64,000 bases of DNA from Shouchella shacheensis (GCF_001484965.1 NZ_LLYY01000007.1:124001-188000), one strand, 5' to 3'. Positions 26,140 to 34,891 are shown, counted from the stretch's first letter. Translations and numbers: made by a program. The notes: generated by a model from the sequence alone, not told the origin.

Positions 26140-27111
26140 ATGAAAGGAAACCATCAGCAAACAGCAGTAGATACAGACACAACCCCACAGCCTAAGAAGA
26201 GAAAGAACATCTCGACGGATCAGTGGACAGCCATTGCCTTTCTTGTGCCCTCCCTGGTCATGATTGGTGTATTCGTCTATGGCTTTATTAGCTGGACCGG
26301 GTATGTGTCCCTTAGCAATTGGAATACCCTCGCGCCAGATTTTTCCTTTGCCGGTTTATCCAATTATATACGGTTGTTCGGCGACTTTCGTTTTCAATCG
26401 GACTTGCGCAACACCTTGTTTTTTACGGTTTTCTTTATCGTCGGGGTGATCATCCTCGGCCTTGGCATCGCTATTCTACTCGATCAAAAGTTACGGGGAG
26501 AGGCGTTTTTTCGCAACGTGTTTCTGTTTCCTATGGCCTTATCGTTTGTCGTCACAGGGGTCATCTGGCAGTGGCTATTGAACCCTTCCACAGGCTTCAA
26601 TGATTTTCTCGCATTTTTTAACATCCGTCCATTATGGTACACCGATACGAATATTCTCGCCGGCTTCCAATGGGGCGAAATCGAATTCGGCATTCCAGTC
26701 GCGATTTTTGCCGTTGTGATCGCCGCTGTCTGGCAGATGACGGGTTTCTCGCTGGCGATGTATTTAGCAGGGCTGCGGGGCATTCCAGATGAGCTTCGGG
26801 AGGCAGCGAGAGTGGATGGTGCCTCAGAGAGCCAAATCTATCGAAAAATCGTTATCCCGATGCTTAAGCCCATTACATTCAGTGTCATCATCATCATGGC
26901 GCATATCTCGCTCAAAATCTTTGACCTCGTCTATGCAATGACCGGACCAGGCGCCAATTTCGTCACTGATGTGCCAGGCTTATACATGTTTGAAACGACG
27001 TTCAGAGGCAACTTCTACGCCCAAGGTGCGGCGATCGCGATGATCATGCTCCTGTTTGTTGCCATCTTCATCGTGCCGTACTTGTGGAACAGCAGAAGGA
27101 GGGAGAATTAA
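26140..27111 (+). CDS. Sugar ABC transporter permease
   Basis: CUT1 permease of 323 residues, first of a pair. A polar N-terminal tail is followed by six membrane segments and the EAA loop REAARVDGASESQIYRKI near residues 218-235. The start is ATG 26140 behind AGGAGG (26123-26128); GTG 26128 overlaps that site. It ends one base before the next permease ATG, so translation is coupled. Confidence 0.9.
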   Translation: MKGNHQQTAVDTDTTPQPKKRKNISTDQWTAIAFLVPSLVMIGVFVYGFISWTGYVSLSNWNTLAPDFSFAGLSNYIRLFGDFRFQSDLRNTLFFTVFFIVGVIILGLGIAILLDQKLRGEAFFRNVFLFPMALSFVVTGVIWQWLLNPSTGFNDFLAFFNIRPLWYTDTNILAGFQWGEIEFGIPVAIFAVVIAAVWQMTGFSLAMYLAGLRGIPDELREAARVDGASESQIYRKIVIPMLKPITFSVIIIMAHISLKIFDLVYAMTGPGANFVTDVPGLYMFETTFRGNFYAQGAAIAMIMLLFVAIFIVPYLWNSRRREN

Positions 27112-27112
27112 C

Positions 27113-27928
27113 ATGCCAAAACTCGCACAGCTGCCGAAATACATGATTTTAATCGCTCTGGCTGTTTTCTTCCTCTCGCCAGTGTATGTCATCATCGTCA
27201 CGAGCTTAAAACCATTAGAGGAAGTATCGTTAAGTGCGATGTGGACGCTGCCGTCTTCCATCGATTTTTCAAGCTACGCCCAAGCGTTTGAGGCACTCGC
27301 TCCAAACTTCATGAACAGCCTTTATCTCGTCATTCCGGCCACACTGCTTTCCGCGCTTCTCGGTGCCATGAACGGCTACGTACTATCAAAATGGAAATTC
27401 AAAGGGTCGGAAATTCTTTTTACACTGATGTTATTTGGGATGTTTATTCCGTATCAAAGCATTCTCATACCGCTTATCAATTTTCTGCGAACGATCGAGC
27501 TTTACAATACGATTCCAGGTCTCGTGCTCGCTCATGTTGTATACGGGTTGCCCATTACAACCCTGATGTTCCGAAACTTCTACGCCAATATCCCGGAGTC
27601 GATGATTGAAGCAGCTAAGATCGACGGTGCCAGCTTTCTTGGCATCTTTCGGAGGGTCATCCTGCCACTCTCGATGACTGGATTCGTTGTTGTCGCAATC
27701 TGGCAATTCACGAACATCTGGAACGAATTTTTGTTTGCGGTCACCATCACGAACTCAGGCAGCCAGCCCGTTATGGTCGCCCTGCAAAACCTGTCTGGCA
27801 GCCAAATCGTCCAGTGGAATGTGCAAATGGCCGGTGCCTTGCTCGCCGCCCTGCCGACGCTGCTCGTGTATATGGTGCTCGGCAAGTATTTTGTGAGAGG
27901 GTTATTGGCTGGGTCGGTGAAGGGGTGA
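27113..27928 (+). CDS. Sugar ABC transporter permease
   Basis: Second CUT1 permease, 271 residues, six membrane segments, EAA loop EAAKIDGASFLGIFRRV and C-terminal FVRGLLAGSVKG. It starts at ATG 27113 with GGAGGGAG from the end of the preceding gene. It completes the binding-protein-dependent importer controlled by the three-component system. It converges with the aldo-keto reductase, with a shared terminator between. Confidence 0.9.
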   Translation: MPKLAQLPKYMILIALAVFFLSPVYVIIVTSLKPLEEVSLSAMWTLPSSIDFSSYAQAFEALAPNFMNSLYLVIPATLLSALLGAMNGYVLSKWKFKGSEILFTLMLFGMFIPYQSILIPLINFLRTIELYNTIPGLVLAHVVYGLPITTLMFRNFYANIPESMIEAAKIDGASFLGIFRRVILPLSMTGFVVVAIWQFTNIWNEFLFAVTITNSGSQPVMVALQNLSGSQIVQWNVQMAGALLAALPTLLVYMVLGKYFVRGLLAGSVKG

Positions 27929-28108
27929 GGGAGACTCAAGTGACCCGAGAAACCTTTAACATTGTAAACTATCGTACAGAGTTCGGAAAGTAAACAAAAT
28001 GACGTTTTCGTCGATTTTTCACTGGGAAGTCTCTTTTGAGAGCGTTCTATGAATAATCCGGGGTCATTATAACGAGGTTGAAAGAGAAATGTGTTTTCAA
28101 ACAAAATG

Positions 28109-28137
28109 GACCCTCTCCGATAAATGAGAGGGTCTTA
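28109..28137. terminator. Bidirectional terminator
   Basis: GACCCTCTC (28109-28117) pairs with GAGAGGGTC (28126-28134) between the convergent permease operon and aldo-keto reductase gene. Confidence 0.75.
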
Positions 28138-28186
28138 ATGCTGATGGCTTCACGAGCACAGGTGATGATCCGAAGAGTAGAATTAC

Positions 28187-29131
28187 TTAAGTCTCCAAAA
28201 TGGTCTCAACCTGTTTAAGGGTCTCCTCCGATAGCTTGACACCACTCGCCTTTACATTTTCCTCAACCTGTTCTGGCCGACTGGCGCCGATTAAAGCGCT
28301 CGAGACATTGTCTTGCCGCAAAATCCAAGCGATTGCCAGCTGGGACAAGGAAAGTTGTTCCTTTTGCGCCACTTGTTGCAGCTCTGCCACGCGATCGAGT
28401 GAATCGTCGTTAAGAAAACGAGAGATGACCTTATAATTCTCCGCCGCACGACTGTTGGCTGGGATGTCTGCGCCTTTTTTGTATTTCCCGCTCAGGACGC
28501 CTTGTGCCAGTGGGGAGAAGACCACTTGTCCGATGCCATGTTGTTCCCCTTGAGGAATGATTTCTTTTTCAATGTAACGATTCAGCATATTGTAGACCGG
28601 CTGATTGACGACAAGGCGGTCGAGTAAACGTTTGTCAGCAATATGAAGCGCTTCCGCAATTTGTGCGGGAGACCACTCACTGACCCCAATGTAGAGCACC
28701 TTCCCTTGCCGAACGAGATCATCTAGGGCACGGAGGGTCTCGTCTAATGGCGTGGTTGGATCGTATCGGTGGCAATAGTAGAGGTCGACGTAGTCCAGTC
28801 CGAGTCGCTGTAAACTGGCGTGGCATTGCTCCATAATGTGCTTACGCGAGAGGCCGCGATCATTCGGCCCTTCACCCATCGGATTAAATACCTTCGTTGT
28901 GAGAACATACGATTCCCGTGGGTATTCTCGCAGCGCTTCGCCAACGACTTTTTCTGCTTCTCCACGCATGTAGACATTGGCCGTATCAAAAAAATTAATG
29001 CCAAGCTCATACGCTTTGTGAATCGACTGCATGGCTGCATCTTTCTCCACGTAGCCACCATACGTCAGCCAACTTCCTAGACTAATTTCACTTACTTTGA
29101 CGCCTGTGCTTCCGAGGTGCCGGTATTCCAT
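28187..29131 (-). CDS. Aldo-keto reductase (KCAB/YghZ-like)
   Basis: A 314-residue NADPH-dependent aldo-keto reductase of the potassium-channel-beta-like group. The catalytic tetrad is present: Asp in NFFDTANVY, the Tyr of that motif, Lys in LTTKVFNPMG and His in YYCHRYDP. The cofactor loop is ALIGASRPEQVEENV near the C-terminus. I start it at the ATG at 29131 (MEYRHLGSTG), nine bases after AGGAGG; the longer frame to 29227 adds unlikely residues. It may reduce an aldehyde or sugar produced after import by the adjacent system. An internally deleted copy lies at 20424-20617. A LacI/CcpA-like site sits about 60 bases upstream. Confidence 0.9.
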   Translation of the reverse strand: MEYRHLGSTGVKVSEISLGSWLTYGGYVEKDAAMQSIHKAYELGINFFDTANVYMRGEAEKVVGEALREYPRESYVLTTKVFNPMGEGPNDRGLSRKHIMEQCHASLQRLGLDYVDLYYCHRYDPTTPLDETLRALDDLVRQGKVLYIGVSEWSPAQIAEALHIADKRLLDRLVVNQPVYNMLNRYIEKEIIPQGEQHGIGQVVFSPLAQGVLSGKYKKGADIPANSRAAENYKVISRFLNDDSLDRVAELQQVAQKEQLSLSQLAIAWILRQDNVSSALIGASRPEQVEENVKASGVKLSEETLKQVETILET

Positions 29132-29190
29132 TGCCATCATCCTCCTAAATAAGTGTACTTCATCTCGTACAATACCCCGAATGGCCAATT

Positions 29191-29202
29191 GTAAACGTTT
29201 AA
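29191..29202. promoter_or_regulatory. AAACGTTT-core operator upstream of aldo-keto reductase
   Basis: GTAAACGTTTAA differs from the 190-201 operator only at the last base. It is placed 60 bases before the reductase start on the minus strand. LacI-family or CcpA binding is plausible. Confidence 0.5.
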
Positions 29203-29480
29203 TCTTGCCAATTGGTGTCGTTTTCATTCGAGCCTTATCGTCTTCGAAAACGTGTATCCCAGACAGGCAGAGAATCTAGTGGGGGGTCTCAAGGCAAACG
29301 TGTCAACTTCATATGCAATTAATAAGCACGGCCGCTAAGCAGTAGGAACTTTCCTTTGACTTCTTTACTAGCAGGCACATTTCTCATTTCCAACAAATAT
29401 AGTTCAACCGCTCAAGCCAGATCTTTTTTCATTCATAGAATAATCCGGCGCTAACCATTAGCCAGTTAGGGGGGATTCGT

Positions 29481-29828
29481 TTGAAAAAGATCATCGCTGT
29501 AGTCGGTGCTGTCTCTATAGCCTTAGGGTGGACGACGGCTTGTGCTCCGGTTTCAGAGCCTGTGGAGCATCACGGGTACAACATTGACCAGGTAACCGAG
29601 AGTCATTTTCTAGCGTTGCTTGCCAGGCATCAGGGAGGAGAGGCAAGTGACTACCGACTTGATGCAACGTTTGGAGAACAGGGGCTTGAGAACATAGATA
29701 TTGCCTCCTTCTTGCTGGAGCTAGAGTTCATATACGGAATGGTTATGCTGGATCGTCAATTTGACGAAGAGAGTACACCTAGGGAAGTACTAGAGTATTT
29801 GAGAGTCCAGCTTGCCTCTCTTCAATAG
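29481..29828 (+). CDS. Small lipoprotein with acyl-carrier-protein-like domain lacking the serine
   Basis: 115 residues. The start is TTG 29481 behind a run of six G (GGGGGGATTCG). A lipoprotein signal ends in TTAC (Cys21), so the protein should be anchored outside the membrane. From residue about 60 the sequence (FGEQGLENIDIASFLLELE, then DEESTPREVLEYL) follows the helix II-III layout of acyl carrier proteins. The DSL motif that carries phosphopantetheine is replaced by ENI (Asn71), so no prosthetic group could attach. It is monocistronic with its own terminator. I do not know a function; a structural ACP-like fold used for protein binding is one idea. Confidence 0.7.
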   Translation: MKKIIAVVGAVSIALGWTTACAPVSEPVEHHGYNIDQVTESHFLALLARHQGGEASDYRLDATFGEQGLENIDIASFLLELEFIYGMVMLDRQFDEESTPREVLEYLRVQLASLQ

Positions 29829-29845
29829 AGATACTATTAGTAATG

Positions 29846-29878
29846 AAAACCTCCTAGATCTAGGGGGTTTCATTTTTT
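29846..29878 (+). terminator. Rho-independent terminator
   Basis: AAACCTCCTA pairs with TAGGGGGTTT around a GATC loop, followed by CATTTTTT. It ends the lipoprotein transcript. The repeat element begins five bases later. Confidence 0.85.
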
Positions 29879-29882
29879 AAAT

Positions 29883-30053
29883 TCAACTTTCGGACACGAA
29901 AAATGCACCTCACCCACTGGTATAAGGGAATTAGGTGCAGCTATTCTCGACAGGAGCGAGCTTCATTCCGACAGGAGACGCACCAATCCCCAGGGTTCTC
30001 TCCTACCAACAAGCAACAGGGGTTCCGCTATATTTTTCAACTCCGAAAGTTGA
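29883..30053. repeat. Inverted-repeat-bounded element, short copy
   Basis: The left end TCAACTTTCGGA (29883-29894) is an exact inverted match of the right end TCCGAAAGTTGA (30042-30053). Inside are a hairpin TGCACCT...AGGTGCA and about two half-units of the CGACAGGAG(N) 21-mer, then a CCCCAGGG-containing right arm. The same element, with the array expanded about ten-fold, is at 40197-40762. No transposase is present. Confidence 0.85.
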
Positions 30054-30203
30054 GTTTTAAAGTTGAATGGCACGAAGGAAAGCGATTTTGGTCGAGAGGA
30101 GGTGGTCATTTAATTGTACCTCAATCCAGAAAAGACGACCGCTAATAGATGCAGGAGCGAATTGCTGATATAATGACCATACTAGTACTGGGAGGGGTTC
30201 CTC

Positions 30204-30615
30204 ATGCACTCTGATGTCCTTATCAAAATCAAAAACCTATTGATTCCAAGACTAAATCCTTCCTTCCTTTCTTCTTCTTTTTGGTTCATATGCTAAAGGG
30301 ACTCAAAATGGAAACAGCGATGTGGACATTGCCTTTTATTGTGAGGGGGAGTCCCTGGCCACGTATGAGACGTTTCTGCTGGCACAAGAGCTTGCCACAG
30401 AACTCAACAGGGAGGTAGACCTGGTTAATATAAGGGAAGCAAGTACGGTTTTTCAGTCGCAAATTTTCTCTAACGGTCATGTTATGTATGCCAAGGACGA
30501 TGTCGTTCGGATGAGGGTCCAAATGAAGGTGATGAGTATGTATGCCAAACTGAATGAAGAACGAGAGATCATTTTAGAGGAAATAAACAAAAGAGGGACT
30601 ATTTATGAAAAATGA
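30204..30615 (+). pseudogene. MntA-type nucleotidyltransferase antitoxin, frameshifted
   Basis: Minimal nucleotidyltransferase (MNT) of a HepT/MntA toxin-antitoxin pair. From ATG 30204 (after GGGAGGGG) the first frame reads VLIKIKNLLIPRLNPSF and then stops near 30294. The catalytic FGSYAKGTQNGNSDVDIAFY, with the GSX10DXD Asp pair, lies in the next frame and continues to 30615. One extra base around the T-rich 30268-30281 explains the break. In this family the MNT enzyme AMPylates the HepT toxin to silence it. Only a fragment starting at an ATG inside DVD could be made as sequenced. It overlaps hepT by about 11 bases. Sequencing error is possible. Confidence 0.75.
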
Positions 30616-31015
30616 TGTGATTTTAAATAAGGTGAGTACCATTGAACGGTGCATCGATCGCGTTCAAGAGGTGTATGGAGAGAACCCAGATACCCTCGAA
30701 GACTTCACGAAGCAGGACAGCATCGTTTTGAATATCCAGCGAGCATGCGAAGCCTCGATTGACCTAGCGATGCACATCGTGGCGGAGAAACGCCTGGGCT
30801 TGCCGCAAACGAGCCGGGAAGCGTTCGACATGTTAGCATCTGCAGCTATTATTAATAAAGAGGTGGCCAAGCAATTAAAAGCGATGGTCGGATTTAGGAA
30901 TATCGCTGTGCATGATGATCAAGCGATGAACCTTGAAATTTTGGAACAAATTATCACCAAACACCTAGGTGACTTTAAGGCGTACACGCAGGAGATTCTT
31001 AGTTACCCTGAATAA
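30605..31015 (+). CDS. hepT: HepT-type HEPN ribonuclease toxin (DUF86)
   Basis: A 136-residue all-helical HEPN protein with the RX4-6H catalytic motif, RNIAVH, near residues 99-104. The DUF86 surroundings are also there (IVLNIQRACEASIDLAMHIV, GFRNIAVHDDQ). HepT cleaves RNA and is normally neutralised by its MntA partner, whose frameshifted gene overlaps the 5' end. The toxin frame looks intact, so the state of the antitoxin matters for whether this locus is active. Confidence 0.85.
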   Translation: MKNDVILNKVSTIERCIDRVQEVYGENPDTLEDFTKQDSIVLNIQRACEASIDLAMHIVAEKRLGLPQTSREAFDMLASAAIINKEVAKQLKAMVGFRNIAVHDDQAMNLEILEQIITKHLGDFKAYTQEILSYPE

Positions 31016-31248
31016 GTCACGGGGGAGGCATCGATGTGGTTCAGCGGGACTGATTTGGCTTTAAGGGGACAGTTACTCGGCTGTTCTTGGCTTTACCTGT
31101 CATCGTTTTAAATTGGGCGCTCTATCACAGTTTCGATTTTCAAGGATTCAAGTAGACCAGATTATGGGGAGGCGGGGCTTCTCCTTTCTTGAGAAGCTGT
31201 TTCCCTGGCATGTCTTTCATGGATGTTGGTTCTAAGTTGTGCCTAACA
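31016..31248 (+). other. Intergenic stretch with a membrane-protein-like remnant
   Basis: Between hepT and the MurE paralogue, one frame near 31076-31156 reads TVTRLFLALPVIVLNWALYH and ends after FDFQGFK. It has no start or upstream part and looks like the C-terminal piece of a lost membrane protein. Nothing else is recognisable. Confidence 0.3.
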
Positions 31249-31283
31249 CAAAAAAAGAGATTCGAGTTTTCCTCAAATCCCTT
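31249..31283 (-). terminator. Rho-independent terminator of the MurE paralogue
   Basis: On the minus strand a 12-base imperfect stem (arms 31255-31266 and 31272-31283) is followed by seven U. Its first arm overlaps the stop codon of the gene. Confidence 0.8.
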
Positions 31284-32787
31284 AATGTGTTAAAGGCAAC
31301 TGCTTTAGTTTCTGGAAATACGAATCAATCACTTCCAGTTCATTATAAGGAATGTGTTGATCGTTAATCACTTGGTAACCGCCAAAGCCAAGCCCGGTAA
31401 TTAGAATGAGATCTCCTTCCCTAGCAAGGGAGAGGGCTTTATGAATGCCATCTTCACGGTGTGTTTCTTTGTAGATGGTGGTGTTTGTCGGGTCACGGAA
31501 GCCGGCCACCACATCGTCAACAATGCCTTGCCGGTCATACGGGCCTGGGTGATCCACAGAAACGACAATATAGTCGGCTTTTCCTTCAGCGATTTCAGCC
31601 ATCCGCGGGCGTTTCGCTGGGTCTCGAAGGCCAATGCCTGTGATCATTAAAATTAAGCGTTGGTGCGGAAGCTTGTGCACGGCCTCTAATACGAGCTCGA
31701 GCGCATCAGGCGTGTGGGCGTAATCCAATATGATTTGTTTCCCTGGGTAGTTCGACACAATCTGAAAACGGCCGTCCGCTCCTCTCAAGTCTGGAATAGC
31801 CTGGAGAATATCGGAAACAGGGTACCCTACGGATAAACAGGTAGCGACTGCTGCGAGAGCATTAGAAATGTTAAATGTGCCGAAAATTGGGGCGTGGACA
31901 AGGTAAGAATCACCCTGAACCATAAGCAGGAAACTCGTCCCTTTTTCATCCGTCTGAATCTGACTAGCCATAACATCGGCTTGGTGATCGATGCCGTATG
32001 TCCAAACCCTTCCTTGAAACATGTCTAAAATATCGGACGCCATGCCAGGGTCGTCCACGTTCACGACAGCTATGTTAGATTGCTGGAATAATTTTAATTT
32101 CGCCTTTTTGTAGTTTTCCATGGTCTTATGGAATTCCAAATGCTCTGAAGAGAGGTTTGTATGAATGCCGACTTTGAATTCGAGTCCGTGCAAACGCTGT
32201 TGTTCGATGGCGATAGAGGTTGCTTCCATCGCAACGGTCTCGGTCCCTTCTTCATAAAAAGAAGCAAAAATATTTTGTAGATCGGAAGATTCCGGTGTCG
32301 TTGGCGTCGTTGATTTAAAGGAGTACTGCTGCTTTCCGCTCCAAACACCAGCTGTGCCAATGACACCCGTCTGTTCGCCTAACTGGTTTAATAAAGAGCG
32401 CAAATAAGCAGTGATCGTCGTTTTACCATTTGTGCCAGTGACGCCAAATAAGTTCATCTTTTTATGTGTATGATCGTGTAGATGAGAGGCATATTCTGCC
32501 AGCGCCGTTTTGCTGTCCCTCACGAGCACAAAGGTTAATAAAGGGTAAAGGCTATGCCAATACTGAAGGGCTCTATCATTACTGCCGACGATGGTTGTCG
32601 CCCCTCTGTGAATCGCATTACCAATGAAACGATGGCCATCGTTGTTGCTTCCAGGAATGCAAATAAAGCACCCACCCTGGTTGATTTTTCTAGAATCATA
32701 GGTAAGGTGAGTAATCGTCGAATGGGTCCGGCCGTAGACGTGTTGGAAACCCAAAGGACTATCTTGATCCCAATACCATGTCCTCAT
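31282..32787 (-). CDS. MurE-type Mur ligase paralogue
   Basis: A 501-residue UDP-MurNAc-dipeptide-amino-acid ligase homologue, full length, with three domains. The N-terminal UDP-binding part shows LTYDSRKINQGGCFICIPG. The central ATPase shows GVTGTNGKTT, TTPTTPESSDL and TNLSSEHLEFHKTMENYKKAK with the lysine expected to be carbamylated. The C-terminal domain shows DYAHTPDALE and GLRDPAKRP. Where MurE enzymes carry DNPR (diaminopimelate) or DDPN (lysine), this protein has DHPGPYD, so the added amino acid or even the acceptor may differ. It stands alone, outside any division/cell-wall cluster, with its own terminator. A specialised peptidoglycan or nucleotide-linked product is inferred. Confidence 0.85.
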   Translation of the reverse strand: MRTWYWDQDSPLGFQHVYGRTHSTITHLTYDSRKINQGGCFICIPGSNNDGHRFIGNAIHRGATTIVGSNDRALQYWHSLYPLLTFVLVRDSKTALAEYASHLHDHTHKKMNLFGVTGTNGKTTITAYLRSLLNQLGEQTGVIGTAGVWSGKQQYSFKSTTPTTPESSDLQNIFASFYEEGTETVAMEATSIAIEQQRLHGLEFKVGIHTNLSSEHLEFHKTMENYKKAKLKLFQQSNIAVVNVDDPGMASDILDMFQGRVWTYGIDHQADVMASQIQTDEKGTSFLLMVQGDSYLVHAPIFGTFNISNALAAVATCLSVGYPVSDILQAIPDLRGADGRFQIVSNYPGKQIILDYAHTPDALELVLEAVHKLPHQRLILMITGIGLRDPAKRPRMAEIAEGKADYIVVSVDHPGPYDRQGIVDDVVAGFRDPTNTTIYKETHREDGIHKALSLAREGDLILITGLGFGGYQVINDQHIPYNELEVIDSYFQKLKQLPLTH

Positions 32788-33430
32788 GTTCTGATCGCCT
32801 CCTTTTGATCATGTGAGAAGCTACTTCGGAGGGGGTGGTTGGAATCCTCATTTTCGATGAAGCATCCGCTCTTTGTGTACCTTCGTTTTGCTCTGAACGT
32901 GCTTGTCTCACTCTGATATCGAGAAAGACTTCTATTAAAAACGCGACTCTTCTGTTTTGTATGAGAAACGTAGTTTCACTGCCTTTGCTTTAGTATGGTA
33001 ACAACTGTGCCACAATGCGCTCGGTTTTACAATGGTAATTCCTTTGAAAATATGGAAGAGGCAAGGGCAGAAGCAGTCTTTCCCCGCACAGACCTGCAAC
33101 ATCTGTTCCACTACATAGAAGGGACGTTCTGGGTACCAGGGAATCGGTCACTTTTACGCAAAAAAGCAACTTCTTTTTATTCTATCATAGCCAAAAGCTA
33201 TCGCATAGATGCTTTTGGCTGATTTCCAATACGTGACAGCGGGCGGTTCTCCGCAAACAAAGGATCGTGCTCAGGGAGAGGGACTTGCTTGCCTAGTAAA
33301 GACCAAGCAAAGCAATGGAACACGTGTCATCTTGCTGTCCCTCATACATTGCCTCCTTTTCTTCCTATCTTAACGCAAGATAGGCAATTCTTATTATTTT
33401 CTAGACCTCTTAAATAAATCTTTAAAAAAT
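32788..33430. other. Intergenic region with no convincing gene
   Basis: It contains a 10-base-stem hairpin (33189-33198 with 33211-33220). On the minus strand an AAAGGAGG before ATG near 33350 leads into short frames broken by stops (one continuing as QVPLPEHDPLFAENRPLSRI). The 75-codon plus-strand frame at 32995-33222 has no ribosome binding site. I read the area as decayed sequence plus the promoter of the next operon. Confidence 0.4.
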
Positions 33431-33432
33431 GA

Positions 33433-33460
33433 TTGACTTCATCTTGTATTATTGTATACT
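33433..33460 (+). promoter_or_regulatory. Sigma-A-type promoter of the 33.5-40.1 kb operon
   Basis: TTGACT (33433-33438) and TATACT (33455-33460), spacer 16, lie 54 bases before the TTG start of the GltS-type carrier. The -10 overlaps a FadR-type palindrome and a cre-like site lies just downstream. Confidence 0.75.
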
Positions 33461-33470
33461 TGTCATACAA
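33452..33470. promoter_or_regulatory. Putative FadR/GntR-family operator
   Basis: TTGTATACTTGTCATACAA is an inverted repeat (TTGTAT, 7 bases, ATACAA) covering the -10 element. FCD-type GntR regulators bind short palindromes of this kind, and one is encoded by the second gene of this operon (34892). Confidence 0.6.
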
Positions 33471-33476
33471 CATTTA

Positions 33477-33490
33477 TGGCAACGCTTACA
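33477..33490. promoter_or_regulatory. cre-like site
   Basis: TGGCAACGCTTACA matches the cre consensus with one mismatch (G at the third position). It is located just downstream of the probable transcription start, a repressing position. Confidence 0.5.
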
Positions 33491-33513
33491 GTTGTGAAAG
33501 GAAGGTGAGAAGT

Positions 33514-34869
33514 TTGGTTTCAATTATTGATTTAACCATTGATCTAGGTCTTGTTTCCATTTTGCTTTTAATGGGCGTCTTGCTCAGGGCGAAGTTTAAA
33601 ATTGTTCAACGATTTTTTATTCCTGCTAGCATGATCGCCGGATTTGCGGGCTTGTTTCTTGGGCCTAATGGGCTGGCGGTGCTTCCTTTTTCAGAAGCGA
33701 TTTCCTCCTATCCAACCATTTTAATTGCTGTTATCTTTGGAGCGATTCCCATAGGTGCAGCGCAAGTGGACTGGAAGAAGACGTTCAGCCGTGTACGGAA
33801 TATGTGGCTTTACTCCATGTTACTAACCGTGCTGATGTGGGGCGGAGGCGTGATGATTGCCTTCTGGTTGTTAGGGATCGTTTGGGAGCTAAATCCTGGT
33901 TTTGGGCTCGTGATGGGCGCCGGTTTCCTTGGAGGACACGGGACGGTCGCGGCACTTGCGGAATCCATGGCGCATTACGGCTGGGCTGAGTATGTTGACT
34001 TAGGCTATACTTCAGCGACTGTGGGGCTGCTCACAGCGATCATTGGCGGTCTTATCATTATTAAGAAGTCAGCGAGAAAGAACCAGACGAGCTTTATTTC
34101 GGACTTTGAAGACCTTCCTCCATCCATGCGATCGGGACTGATTCAGAAAGAAGAGCGCGAGGCTAATGGAGAAGTGACCGTTTCCACGAGCACCATTGAT
34201 CCACTGATCTTTCACTTGGCGGTGATTGGGGTTGTTGTTCTCGTCAGTTACTTTATCCAAAGCACCATGCAGGGATGGTTTCCGCAAATTAGCGTTCCGC
34301 TCTTGAGCTTGGCCTTTATTATCGGCTTGCTTTTGCAGAAAGTACTGAAGCTCATGAAGGCGAATGACTATATCGACCGTAGAACCATCGACAATATTAG
34401 TGGCACGGCCACGGACTTAACGGTTGTGTTTGGTATTGCCTCGATCAATATGGCGGTGGTCGCCAGTTACATCGTACCCCTCATTGCGTTGTTTGTATTT
34501 GGAATTCTCTGGGCCTATGCGATTTTTCATTTTATCGCCCCTCGTGTCTTTCACGACAACTGGTTTGAAAATGGGGTGTTTGGCTGGGGGTGGAGCACAG
34601 GGACTGTGGCCATGGGAATTGCCCTGCTGCGTATTGTGGATCCCAAATCCAAAAGCACGACGCTGGATGATTATTCCCTCGGGTATATGGGGATGGTGCC
34701 CGTTGAAGTTGTCATTATTACGTTCAGTCCAATGTTGATTATGACAGGTTTTGGTTCTGTATATATCACGGTCTTGTTAGGGGCTGGCGCGTTACTGTTG
34801 TTCATCGCTGCAAAAAGCGGCTGGCTTGTCAAAGGCAAGGAAGTGAAAGCGCGCAGACAAGCATCCTAA
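33514..34869 (+). CDS. GltS-type sodium/carboxylate symporter
   Basis: A 451-residue membrane protein of the sodium:glutamate symporter (GltS/ESS) type with about 11-12 membrane segments. The re-entrant-loop-like GAGFLGGHGTVAALAE and the mirror segment NWFENGVFGWGWSTGTVAMG match the inverted-repeat halves of that family. The start is TTG 33514 (MVSIIDLT) behind GGAAGGTG. Substrates of the family are glutamate and related carboxylates. Followed by a hydroxyacid dehydrogenase system (GlcDF), it more likely imports a carboxylic acid, perhaps one bearing a hydrolysable group. Confidence 0.8.
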   Translation: MVSIIDLTIDLGLVSILLLMGVLLRAKFKIVQRFFIPASMIAGFAGLFLGPNGLAVLPFSEAISSYPTILIAVIFGAIPIGAAQVDWKKTFSRVRNMWLYSMLLTVLMWGGGVMIAFWLLGIVWELNPGFGLVMGAGFLGGHGTVAALAESMAHYGWAEYVDLGYTSATVGLLTAIIGGLIIIKKSARKNQTSFISDFEDLPPSMRSGLIQKEEREANGEVTVSTSTIDPLIFHLAVIGVVVLVSYFIQSTMQGWFPQISVPLLSLAFIIGLLLQKVLKLMKANDYIDRRTIDNISGTATDLTVVFGIASINMAVVASYIVPLIALFVFGILWAYAIFHFIAPRVFHDNWFENGVFGWGWSTGTVAMGIALLRIVDPKSKSTTLDDYSLGYMGMVPVEVVIITFSPMLIMTGFGSVYITVLLGAGALLLFIAAKSGWLVKGKEVKARRQAS

Positions 34870-34891
34870 ATTACGTAAAGGAGTCGGTTCG

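Noticed and set aside
32995-33222. 75-codon plus-strand frame beginning MVTTVPQCARF
   Set aside because: No ribosome binding site before the ATG, no recognisable domain, and the surrounding stretch is full of broken frames.
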